DNA of 64,000 nucleotides from Prosapia bicincta (taxonomy: Eukaryota > Arthropoda > Insecta > Hemiptera > Cercopidae): NCBI GenBank assembly GCA_036971475.1, contig JBAIZL010000005.1, forward strand, positions 174,518,886 to 174,582,885, written 5' to 3'. The position numbers and the translations under genes are program-made. Numbering within the stretch: the first letter of the stretch is position 1; every line of letters begins with the position of its first letter. Below the pieces are notes generated by a model. It saw only the letters and a list, made by a program, of their open reading frames with translations, ran no database searches and was not told the DNA's origin. Below, piece by piece: positions 24,078-36,717 of this stretch.

Positions 24078-26936
24078 TTAAAATATTTATAAAACGCTTT
24101 ACAATTATTTTTTTTCTTTATTAAATATTTATTTTATTGATGATATCAAATTTCTATTTAAAACAAAACAAAAAAAAAACTACTCAGGAACAATTCATAA
24201 TTCTTTATTAAACATTTCTTATTTCAACATTTAAAACAATACACAAAACAAAAATTTACAACTTAACAAGTTTTAACAAACTCGGTTTAACTCTTATTTC
24301 TTTTGATTTTATAGTTACACAATTTTAATACCCTTGGCTAATTTTACGATCTCTTACAATCTCGGGGTTTATAGTATGGGCTATATTTTTACTTCTTTTG
24401 TTAATTAAATAAATTTTGAAACACAATATTAAATTTTGAAATTTGTTTTAATAAATATTTTCCTGATGGAAAAACTATAATTTGGAATGAGCAAAAAGGC
24501 GAAACTATTTGAACTGGATTATGATCTTATTTCTATTAATCACAAGATATTCTAATGTACAATTTTAAACTTCCCTATTATCCTAAGAGTCCACTAAAGT
24601 TTATTTTATTATATAGCGCTAGGTACTTAACTTATCAAATAACGGCGAATGGCTGCTTGCTCACACGTAGAATTCCGTTGTCTTTAAATTTCACTTTTTT
24701 ACACACTTAAATTCGTTTTAGTTCTTTCAAATTATATTTTCACTGTACTATATCTTTTAATTTTCTTATTCCTGTTTAATCTGGCCAATTTTCCTCACAA
24801 AACTGTATAATTTTGACGAATTCCTTTCAAATTGAATTTTGACTGCACAGGGCAGGTCTGCTTCCTCGGCGTCACCACGCCAGAATGCTCTAACTAAACT
24901 AAAACTTTGTTTTTTCTTTTAAAATGTTACAAATATGGCGGCCTCCTTCTTAAAAAAAGAAATCATATGCTCTAATTTAACGAAGTTCCGTTCCTTCCCA
25001 CTAGAGTCAAACTGCACCTGACCGACTTATATTTGTTTTTACAGCTGATGCAATAACGCGATTGTTTACAATGGCGTTTTAATTTGGTTAAACTTTAGTT
25101 GAAACTTACTGTTTCGATTTTCCTTCCTTAACAACCCTTCCAGTGTTTATTTAATTATTATTATTAGTGTGTGAAGTGTCTTTGTGTTTTACTCTTGTAA
25201 TATTTTGAATTGTGTGTGTTTTGAGCCGAATTCATAGAAACATAACCTTTCTAATCTCATTATTTACAATCGTATTTCACTTTCTCCTTCAAGTAATTAC
25301 TTATGCCCTATGTTACTAATATTTACAATTTTGTTTGAATATAATTATTATTAGATTATCTTGTTTTAAATTTTATTTGATACAACAAATTTCTTTATGT
25401 ATTTACAGTTCAAATATCTTATTTACTAATCTAGGCTTTTACCTATATTTAGTTTCAATTTTAACCTAACCAATCTTTTAATGAATTTCTTTTTAAATTT
25501 TGTGTGAGTAATTTCTAATATATTCTTCCAATTCTTAAATAATATTATATAGCCCATTCTATAAATGTTACAATCTATATATTTAAATCAAAGATTGTGC
25601 AACAAATACCCTCGTAGCAATGTTTCCTACAAGATTCTGCTTCATGCTATTCTGCAGCAAACGAGATATATATATACATATATATTTCTCTATTAAAAGG
25701 TTATCAAGGCCATGAGATTTCTTAGACTCAAGACAAATTGAAGATATTATTGTTGTAATGGAAAATCGATTCTCACACATGGATTTTACTATAAAACACA
25801 TTATAATTAAATATATAGTACATGTATCAAAGATTAACATGAATGTGTTAAAAATCTCAACTTTTCATTTATGCATAATTTGTTATATTTAACACTCACA
25901 ATATTATAATTTTCATGAGAGAGATGACAATATTAAGGTTAGAATAAATTAGCAGTAACTGGAAACTTTAAACTGCTTTCCAAGCAAATAAAATTCAAAC
26001 ACATGGGAACAGGAAATAAATACAAAAAAGAAAACAGACTTAGATAATAAAACCAAACAAAATTTTGCTAAATATTGATAACCAGATGTCTAAGAATAAT
26101 GCTTACCTTTTTATATACAAGATCAAAGATCCCAACCTAACCAGATAAACACAGACAGGTGGCGGACGATTGGAAACTTATAGTTATTGAAACTGTTTCC
26201 ATAAATATTGTAGACGTTCGTTTCTCCAGAGTTTCTCTAAAGCCTTCTTACTAAGCATTATTACAGATATAACTCTTTTCAATATCTAACCAAATTTGGA
26301 TTCATTAAGCGTATAAACTTCATAAGAGCTGGAACTCTTGTACTGACAACTAAAGCATCTAAAAGAGAAAAAAGATGCTACACAAAGCAGAAACAATGTA
26401 GATTATTTTATAGGGTAATAGCTGTGGAAACAATGTGAAGTGCCAACAAATATGAAACTATTATATTCTTCATTATGAAAAACAAAATAAATTGATATTT
26501 CAATAACCACAACAAAATTAATTTGTTCACAACAAATCTATACAATATTCAATTCAATGCACATATAGAATTATGCTTATTAAATAATTTAATATTTAGT
26601 ATAATGTTTTTGTATTTGTATTAGGTTTGAATACTTTGTTTTATTAGTTCTAGTAGATGGTATGTTAAAAAAGCACAGGATATATCTATATATTTAAATC
26701 AAAGATTGTGCAACAAATTCCCTCGTAGCAATGTTTCCTACAAGATTCTGCTTCATGCCATTCTGCAGGAAACGAGATATATATATATATTTCTCTATTA
26801 AAAGGTTGTCAAGGCCATGAGATTTCTTAAAATCATGACAAATTGAAGATATTATTGTTGTAATGGAAAATCGATTCTCACACATGGATTTTACTATAAA
26901 ACACATTATAATTAAATATATAGTATATATATCAAA

Positions 26937-27163
26937 TAAAAAAATGATACGATTGGTATCATTCTATTTTGTAACTTCTTGTGTGCTAGATTGTGTTTTG
27001 TAACAAGACCCTCTGATGATGATGACATGGTCATCGAAATGTACATAAGGGTTTAATCTTAAGTAACTTGTCTTATTTGTTATTTTTGATTAATTTTGTG
27101 GTATTGGGGTTCTTTTCAATATTTTTATTGTAATATATTGTACCACTGTGCTCTTGATATTGT
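26937..27163 (+). mobile_element. 227-bp Penelope-like retroelement fragment with 14-bp target duplication
   Basis: Flanked by a perfect 14-bp direct repeat GTATATATATCAAA (26923-26936 and 27164-27177), the mark of a retrotransposed insertion in the satellite. It is unrelated to the monomer and has no ORF. A perfect 8-bp hairpin, AATGATAC (26943-26950) with GTATCATT (26956-26963), lies at its left end, and a hammerhead-ribozyme-like core lies at 27008-27052. Terminal regions of Penelope-like elements carry such hammerhead motifs, so a truncated Penelope-like end or derived short element is the best reading. A SINE is the alternative; I see no tRNA-like promoter boxes. Confidence 0.65.
27006..27054 (+). 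ncRNA. Hammerhead-ribozyme-like motif (type I, palindromic stem III)
   Basis: The conserved core CTGATGA (27013-27019) and GAAA (27036-27039) are in order. Stem II is GATGAC (27021-27026) with GTCATC (27030-27035) around loop ATG. Stem III is the self-complementary ATGTACAT (27039-27046), loopless, so it would work best as a dimer, as described for Penelope-type hammerheads. Stem I is ACCCT (27008-27012) with AGGGT (27048-27052), extendable by G-U and A-U. Cleavage is predicted after A27047 (site ATA, fitting NUH). One extra T at 27020, at the base of stem II, departs from consensus and may lower activity. Confidence 0.65.
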
Positions 27164-30100
27164 GTATATATATCAAAGATTAACATGAATGTGTTAAAAT
27201 CTCAACTTTTCATTTACGCATAATTTGTTATATTTAACACTCACAATATTATAATTTTCATGAGATAGATGACAATATTAAGGTTAGAAAAAATAAAACT
27301 AGCAGTAACTGGAAACTTTAAACTGCTTTCCAAGCAAATTAAATTCAAACACATGGGAACAGAAAATAAATACAAAAATGGAAACAGACTTAGATAATAA
27401 AACCAAACAAAATTTTGGTAAATATTGATAAAACCAGATGTCTAAGAATAATGCTTACCTTTTCATATACAAGATCAAAGAACCCAACCTAACCAGATAA
27501 ACAAAGACAAGTGTAGGATGACTGGAGGTTTTGTAGTTATTAAATCTGTTTCCATAAATATTGTAGGCTTTCGTTTCTCTAAAGACTCGTCATAAATTTG
27601 CAAGTATTTCTGAAAAAGCCCTTCTCACTATCTGACCAAATTTGGATTCATTAAGCGTATAAACTTCATAAGAGCTGGAACTCTTGTGCTGACGACTAAC
27701 GCATCTAAAAGAGAATAAAAAACTACACAAAGCAGAAACAATGTAGATTATTTTATAGGGTAATAGCTGTGAAAACAATGTCAAGCGCCAACAAATATGA
27801 AACTATTATATTCTTCATTATAAAAAACAAAATATATTGATACTTCATTAACCAAAACCAAATTAATACGTTCACAACAAATCTATACAATATTCAATTC
27901 ACTGCACTTGTAAAATTAAGGTTATTAAATAATTTAATATTCAGTATTATGTTTTTGTATTTGTATTAGATTTGTTTAACTTTGTTTTATTAGTTCTAGT
28001 AGATGGTATGTTGAAAAAGCACAGGATATATCTATATATTTAAATCAAAGATTGTGCAACAAATTTCCTCGTAGCAATGTTTCCTACAAGACTCTGCTTC
28101 ATGCCATTCTGCAAAAAACGATATATAGATATATTTTTTTACTAAAAGGTTGTCAAGGCCATGAGATTTCTTAGACTCAAGACAAATTGAAGATATTATT
28201 GTTGTAATGAAAAATCGATTCTCAGACATGGATTTTACTATAAAACACATTATAAATAAATATATAGTATATGCATCATAGATTGACATGAATGGTTTAA
28301 AATCTCAACTTTTCATTTATGCAGAATTTGTTATATTTAACATTCACAATATTTTACTTTTCATGAGAAAGATGACAATATTAAGGTTAGAATAAATTAG
28401 CAGTAACTGGAAACTTTAAACTGCTTTCCAAGCAAATAAAATTCGAACACATGGGAACAGGATATAAATACAAAAATGGAAACAGACTTAGATAATAAAA
28501 CCAAACAAACTTTTGCTAAATATTGATAACCAGATGTCTAAGAATAATACTTACCTTTTAATATACAAGATCATAGATCATAACCTAAGCAGATAAACAC
28601 AGACAGGTGGCGGACGATTGGAACTTTATAGTTATTGAATCTGTTTCCATAGATATTGTAGACGTTCGTTTCTCCAGAGTTTCTCTAAAGCCTTCTTATT
28701 AACCATTATTACGGAAATAGCCCTTCTCAATATCTAACCGAATTTGGATTCATTAAGTATATAAACTTCATAAGAGCTGAAACTCTTGTACTGACAACTA
28801 AAGCATCTAAAAGAGAAAAAAGATGCTACACAAAGCAGAAACAATGTAGATTATTTTATAGGGTAATAGCTGTGGAAACAATGTGAAGTGCCGACAAATA
28901 TGAAACTATTATATTCTTCATTATGAAAAACAAAATAAATTGATATTTCAATAACCACAACAAAATTAATTCGTTCACAACAAATCTATACAATATTCAA
29001 TTCAATGCACATATAGAATTATGCTTATTAAATAATTTAATATTTAGTATAATGTTTTTGTATTTGTATTAGGTTTGAATACTTTGTTTTATTAGTTCTA
29101 GTAGATGGTATGTTAAAAAAGCACAGGATATATCTATATATTTAAATCAAAGATTGTGCAACAAATTCCCTCGTAGCAATGTTTCCTACAAGATTCTGCT
29201 TCATGCCATTCTGCAGGAAACGAGATATATATATATATTTCTCTATTAAAAGGTTGTCAAGGCCATGAGATTTCTTAAAATCATGACAAATTGAAGATAT
29301 TATTGTTGTAATGGAAAATCGATTCTCACACATGGATTTTACTATAAAACACATTATAATTAAATATATAGTATATATATCAAAGATTAACATGAATGTG
29401 TTAAAATCTCAACTTTTCATTTACGCATAATTTGTTATATTTAACACTCACAATATTATACTTTTCATGAGAGAGATGACAATATTAAGGTTAGAAAAAA
29501 TAAAACTAGCAGTAACTGGAAACTTTAAACTGCTTTCCAAGCAAATTAAATTCAAACACATGGGAACAGAAAATAAATACAAAAATGGAAACAGACTTAG
29601 ATAATAAAACCAAACAAAATTTTGGTAAATATAGATAACCAGATGTCTAAGAATAATGCTTACCTTTTCATATACAAGATCAAAGAACCCAACCTAACCA
29701 GATAAACACAGACAAGTGTCTAATGACTGAAGGTTTTGTAGTTATTAAATCTGTTTCCATAAATATTGTAGACTTTCGTTTCTCTAAGGAGTCGTCGTAA
29801 ATTTGCAAGTATTTCTGAAAAAGCCCTTCTCACTATCTGACCAAATTTGGATTCATTAAGCGTATAAACTTCATAAGAGCTGGAACTCTTGTGCTGACGA
29901 CTAACGCATCTAAAAGAGAATAAAAAACTACACAAAGCAGAAACAATGTAGATTATTTTATAGGGTAATAGCTGTGAAAACAATGTCAAGCGCCAACAAA
30001 TATGAAACTATTATATTCTTCATTATAAAAAACAAAATATATTGATACTTCATTAACCAAAACCAAATTAATACGTTCACAACAAATCTATACAATATTC

Positions 30101-33100
30101 AATTCACTGCACTTGTAAAATTAAGGTTATTAAATAATTTAATATTCAGTATTATGTTTTTGTATTTGTATTAGATTTGTTTAACTTTGTTTTATTACTT
30201 CTAGTAGATGGTATGTTGAAAAAGCACAGGATATATCTATATATTTAAATCAAAGATTGTGCAACAAATTTCCTCGTAGCAATGTTTCCTACAAGACTCT
30301 GCTTCATGCCATTCTGCAAAAAACGATATATAGATATACTTTTTTACTAAAAGGTTGTCAAGGCCATGAGATTTCTTAGACTCAAGACAAATTGAAGATA
30401 TTATTGTTGTAATGAAAAATCGATTCTCAGACATGGATTTTACTATAAAACACATTATAAATAAATATATAGTATATGCATCATAGATTGACATGAATGG
30501 TTTAAAATCTCAACTTTTCATTTATGCATAATTTGTTATATTTAACATTCACAATATTTTACTTTTCATGAGAAAGATGACAATATTAAGGTTAGAATAA
30601 ATTAGCAGTAACTGAAAACTTTAAACTGCTTTCCAAGCAAATAAAATTCGAACACATGGGAACAGGATATAAATACAAAAATGGAAACAGACTTAGATAA
30701 TAACACCAAATAAAATTTTGCTAAATATTGATAAAAAGATGTCTAAGAATAATACTTACCTTTTAATATACAAGATCAAAGATCCCAACCTAAGCAGATA
30801 AACACAGACAGGTGGCGGACGATTGGAACTTTATAGTTATTGAATCTGTTTCCATAGATATTGTAGACGTTCGTTTCTTCAGAGTTTCTCTAAAGCCTTC
30901 TTATTAACCATTATTACGGAAATAGCCCTTCTCAATATCTAACCGAATTTGGATTCATTAAGTGTATAAACTTCATAAGAGCTGAAACACTTGTACTGAC
31001 AACTAAAGCTTCTAAAAGAGAAAAAAGATGCTACACAAAGCAGAAACAATGTAGATTATTTTACAGGGTAATAGCTGTGGAAACAATGTGAAGCGCAAAC
31101 AAATATGAAACTATTATATTCTTCATTATGAAAAACAAAATAAATTGATATTTCATTAACCACAACAAAATTAATTCGTTCACAACAAATCTATACAATA
31201 TTCAATTCACTGCACATATAGAATTATGGTTATTAAGTAATTTAATATTCAGTATTATGTTTATGTATTTGTTTTAGATTTGTTTAACTTTGTTTTATTA
31301 GTTCTAGTAGATGGTTTGTTAAAAAGCACAGGATATATCTATATATTTAAATCAAAGATTGTGCAACAAATTTCCTTGTAACAATGTTTCCTACAAGACT
31401 CTGCTTCATGCCATTCTGCAAAAAACGATATATAGATATATTTTTTTACTAAAAGGTTGTCAAGGCCATGAGATTTCTTAGACTCAAGACAAATTGAAGA
31501 TATTATTGTTGTAATGAAAAATCGATTCTCACACATGGTTTTTACTGTAAAACACATTATAATTAAATATATAGTATATGCATCATAGATTAACATGAAT
31601 GTGTTAAAATCTCAACTTTTCATTTATGCATAATTTGTTATATTTAACAACCACAATATTATAATTTTCATCTAGAGAGATGACAATACTAAGGTTAGAA
31701 TAAATTAGCAGTAACTGGAAACTTTAAACTGCTTTCCAAGCAAAAAAAATTCGAACACAAGGGAACAGTAAATAATTACAAAAAAGGAAACAGACTTAGG
31801 TAATTAAACCAAACAAAATTTTGGTAAATATAGATAACCAGATGTCTAAGAATAATACTTACCTTTTCATATACAAGATCAAAGAACCCAACCTAACCAG
31901 ATAAACACAGACAAGTGTCTAATGACTGAAGGTTTTGTAGTTATTAAATCTGTTTCCATAAATATTGTAGACTTTCGTTTCTCTAAGGAGTCGTCGTAAA
32001 TTTGCAAGTATTTCTGAAAAAGCCCTTCTCAATATCTGACCTAATTTGGATTCATTAAGCGTATAAACTGCATAAGAACTGGAACTCTTGTGTTGACGAC
32101 TAACGCATCTAAAAGAGAAAAAAAAGCTACACAAAGCAGAAACAATTTAGATTATTTTATAGGGTAATAGCTGTGAAAACAATGTCAAGTGCCAACAAAT
32201 ATGAAACTATTATATTCTTCATTATGAAAAACAAAATAAATTGATATTTCATTAACCACAACAAAATTAATTCGTTCACAACAAATCTATACAATATTCA
32301 ATTCAATGCACATATAGAATTATGCTTATTAAATAATTTAATATTTAGTATTATGTTTTTGTATTTGTATTAGGTTTAAATACTTTGTTTTATTAGTTCT
32401 AGTAGATGGTATGTTGAAAAAGCACAGGATATATCTATATATTTAAATCAAAGATTGTGCAACAAATTCCCTCGTAGCAATGTTTCCTACAAGATTCTGC
32501 TTCATGCCATTCTGCAGGAAACGAGATATATATATATATATATATATATATTTCTCTATTAAAAGGTTGTCAAGGCCATGAGATTTCTTAAAATCATGAC
32601 AAATTGAAGATATTATTGTTGTAATGAAAAATCGATTCTCAGACATGGATTTTACTATAAAACACATTATAATTAAATATATAGTATATATATCATAGAT
32701 TAACATGAATGTGTTAAAATCTCAACTTTTCATTTACGCATAATTTGTTATATTTAACACTCACAATATTATACTTTTCATGAGAGAGATGACAATATTA
32801 AGGTTAGAAAAAATAAAATTAGCAGTAACTGGAAACTTTAAACTGCATTCCAAGCAAATTAAATTCAAACACATGGGAACAGGAAATAAATACAAAAAAG
32901 AAAACAGACTTAGATAATAAAACCAAACAAAATTTTGCTAAATATTGATAACCAGATGTCTAAGAATAATGCTTACCTTTTTATATACAAGATCAAAGAT
33001 CCCAACCTAACCAGATAAACACAGACAGGTGGCGGACGATTTTAAATTTATAGTTATTGAATCTGTTTCCATAAATATTGTAGACGTTCGTTTCTCCAGA

Positions 33101-36100
33101 GTTTCTCTAAAGCCTTCTTACTAAGCATTATTACAGATATAACTCTTTTCAATATCTAACCAAATTTGGATTCATTAAGCGTATAAACTTCATAAGAGCT
33201 GGAACTCTTGTGCTGACAACTAAAGCATCTAAAAGAGAAAAAAGATGCTACACAAAGCAGAAACAATGTAGATTATTTTATAGGGTAATAGCTGTGGAAA
33301 CAATGTGAAGTGCCAACAAATATGAAACTATTATATTCTTCATTATGAAAAACAAAATAAATTGATATTTCATTAACCACAACAAAATTAATTGGTTCAC
33401 AACAAATCTATACAATATTCAATTCAATGCACATATAGAATTATGCTTATTAAATAATTTAATATTTAGTATTATGTTTTTGTATTTGTATTAGGTTTGA
33501 ATACTTTGTTTTATTAGTTCTAGTAGATGGTATGTTGAAAAAGCACAGGATATATCTATATATTTAAATCAAAGATTGTGCAACAAATTCCCTCGTAGCA
33601 ATGTTTCCTACAAGATTCTGCTTCATGCCTTTCTGCAGGAAACGAGATATATATATATATTTCTCTATTAAAAGGTTGTCAAGGCCATGAGATTTCTTAG
33701 ACTCAAGACAAATTGAAGATATTATTGTTGTAATGGAAAATCGATTCTCACACATGGATTTTACTATAAAACACATTATAATTAAATATATAGTATATAT
33801 ATCATAGATTAACATGAATGTGTTAAAATCTCAACTTTTCATTTATGCATAATTTGTTATATTTAACAATCACAATATTATACTTTTCATGAGAGAGATG
33901 ACAATATTAAGGTTAGAATAAATTAGCAGTAACTGGAAACTTTAAACTGCTTTCCAAGCAAATAAAATTCAAACACATGGGAACAGGAAATAAATACAAA
34001 AAAGAAAACAGACTTAGATAATAAAACCAAACAAAATTTTGCTAAATATTGATAACCAGATGTCTAAGAATAATGCTTACCTTTTTATATACAAGATCAA
34101 AGATCCCAACCTAACCAGATAAACACAGACAGGTGGCGGACGATTGGAAACTTATAGTTATTGAAACTGTTTCCATAAATATTGTAGACGTTCGTTTCTC
34201 CAGAGTTTCTCTAAAGCCTTCTTACTAAGCATTATTACAGAGATAACTCTTTTCAATATCTAACCGAATTTGGATTCATTAAGCGTATAAACTTCATAAG
34301 AGCTGGAACTCTTGTGCTGACAACTAAAGCATCTAAAAGAGAAAAAAAGATGCTACACAAAGCAGAAACAATGTAGATTATTTTATAGGGTAATAGCTGT
34401 GGAAACAATGTGAAGTGCCAACAAATATGAAACTATTATATTCTTCATTATGAAAAACAAAATAAATTGATATTTCAATAACCACAACAAAATTAATTCG
34501 TTCACAACAAATCTATACAATATTCAATTCAATGCACATATAGAATTATGCTTATTAAATAATTTAATATTTAATATAATGTTTTTGTATTTGTATTAGG
34601 TATGAATACTTTGTTGTATTAGTTCTAGTAGATGGTATGTTGAAGAAGCACAGGATATATCTATATATTTAAATCAAAGATTGTGCAACAAATTCCCTCG
34701 TAGCAATGTTTCCTACAAGATTCTGCTTCATGCCTTTCTGCAGGAAACGAGATATATATATATTTCTCTATTAAAAGGTTGTCAAGGCCATGAGATTTCT
34801 TAAAATCATGACAAATTGAAGATATTATTATTGTAATGAAAAATCGATTCTCAGACATGGATTTTACTATAAAACACATTATAATTAAATATATAGTATA
34901 TATATCATAGATTAACATGAATGTGTTAAAATCTCAACTTTTCATTTACGCATAATTTGTTATATTTAACATTCACAATATTATACTTTTTATGAGAGAG
35001 ATGACAATATTAAGGTTAGAATAAATTAGCAGTAACTGGAAACTTTAAACTGCTTTCCAAGCAAATAAAATTCAAACACATGGGAACAGGATATAAATAC
35101 AAAAATGGAAACAGACTTAGATAATAAAACCAAACAAACTTTTGCTAAATATTGATAACCAGATGTCTAAGAATAATACTTACCTTTTAATATACAAGAT
35201 CAAAGATCCCAACCTAAGCAGATAAACACAGACAGGTGGCGGACGATTGGAACTTTATAGTTATTGAATCTGTTTCCATAGATATTGTAGACGTTCGTTT
35301 CTCCAGAGTTTCTCTAAAGCCTTCTTATTAACCATTATTACGGAAATAGCCCTTCTCAATATCTAACCGAATTTGGATTCATTAAGTGTATAAACTTCAT
35401 AAGAGCTGAAACTCTTGTACTGACAACTAAAGCATCTAAAAGAGAAAAAAGATGCTACACAAAGCAGAAACAATGTAGATTATTTTATAGGGTAATAGCT
35501 GTGGAAACAATTGAAGCGCCAACAAATATGAAACTATTATATTCTTTATTATGAAAAACAAAATAAATTGATATTTCATTAACCACAACAAAATTAATTC
35601 GTTCACAACAAATCTATACAATATTCAATTCACTGCACATATAGAATTATGGTTATTAAGTAATTTAATATTCAGTATTATGTGTATGTATTTGTTTTAG
35701 ATTTGTTTAACTTTGTTTTATTAGTTCTAGTAGATGGTTTGTTAAAAAGCACAGGATATATCTATATATTTAAATCAAAGATTGTGCAACAAATTTCCTT
35801 GTAACAATGTTTCCTACAAGACTCTGCTTCATGCCATTCTGCAAAAAACGATATATAGATATATTTTTTTACTAAAAGGTTGTCAAGGCCATGAGATTTC
35901 TTAGACTCAAGACAAATTGAAGATATTATTGTTGTAATGAAAAATCGATTCTCACACATGGTTTTTACTGTAAAACACATTATAATTAAATATATAGTAT
36001 ATGCATCATAGATTAACATGAATGTGTTAAAATCTCAACTTTTCATTTATGCATAATTTGTTATATTTAACAACCACAATATTATACTTTTCATCTAGAG

Positions 36101-36660
36101 AGATGACAATACTAAGGTTAGAATAAATTAGCAGTAACTGGAAACTTTAAACTGCTTTCCAAGCAAAAAAAATTCGAACACAAGGGAACAGTAAATAATT
36201 ACAAAAAAGGAAACAGACTTAGGTAATTGAACCAAACAAAATTTTGGTAAATATAGATAACCAGATGTCTAAGAATAATACTTACCTTTTCATATACAAG
36301 ATCAAAGAACCCAACCTAACCAGATAAACACAGACAAGTGTCTAATGACTGAAGGTTTTGTAGTTATTAAATCTGTTTCCATAAATATTGTAGACTTTCG
36401 TTTCTCTAAGGAGTCGTCGTAAATTTGCAAGTATTTCTGAAAAAGCCCTTCTCAATATCTGACCTAATTTGGATTCATTAAGCGTATAAACTGCATAAGA
36501 GCTGGAACTCTTGTGCTGACGACTAACGCATCTAAAAGAGAAAAAACGCTACACAAAGCAGAAACAATGTAGATTATTTTATAGGGTATAGCTGTGAAAA
36601 CAATGTCAAGTGCCAACAAATATGAAACTATTATATTCTTCATTATGAAAAACAAAATAA

Positions 36661-36717
36661 CGTGGAATCTTTACAGGTTTTGGGTGTAAGCAAAACCCGG
36701 TTTCATGTAGGGGAATA
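36661..36717. other. 57-bp insertion with hairpin in a satellite monomer
   Basis: Absent from neighbouring monomers (compare 37806 and 32226). It interrupts ACAAAATAAATTGATAC and contains the perfect 7-bp stem GGTTTTG (36676-36682) with CAAAACC (36691-36697) around an 8-nt loop. Short AATA/ATAA similarity lies at both edges, too short to prove a target duplication. Its origin is not recognised. Confidence 0.6.

Larger units (their letters stand above)
18117..25572 (-). mobile_element. LTR element 2: gag-only LTR retrotransposon, tRNA-Lys primed
   Basis: LTRs at 18117-19612 (1496 bp) and 22672-25572 (1497 bp once the nested piggyBac-like element is discounted) are near-identical; I noticed only about five substitutions. 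The target duplication is ATCT (18113-18116 and 25573-25576) inside the satellite motif GATATATCTATATA. On the minus strand the order is 5' LTR, primer-binding site, a coiled-coil gag-like ORF, about 1.4 kb of non-coding DNA, polypurine tract, 3' LTR. No protease, RT or integrase is present, so replication must depend on enzymes from another element. The 4-bp duplication and Lys primer site fit a Ty3/gypsy-type relative. Confidence 0.92.
22672..25572 (-). repeat. 5' LTR of LTR element 2, split by a piggyBac-like insertion
   Basis: The LTR is 22672-22677 plus 24082-25572. The break falls at TTAA, bases 3-6 of the LTR counted from its left edge, so the 1.4-kb insert sits between the body of the LTR and the primer-binding site. 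Apart from the insert it is near-identical to the other LTR. Confidence 0.9.
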
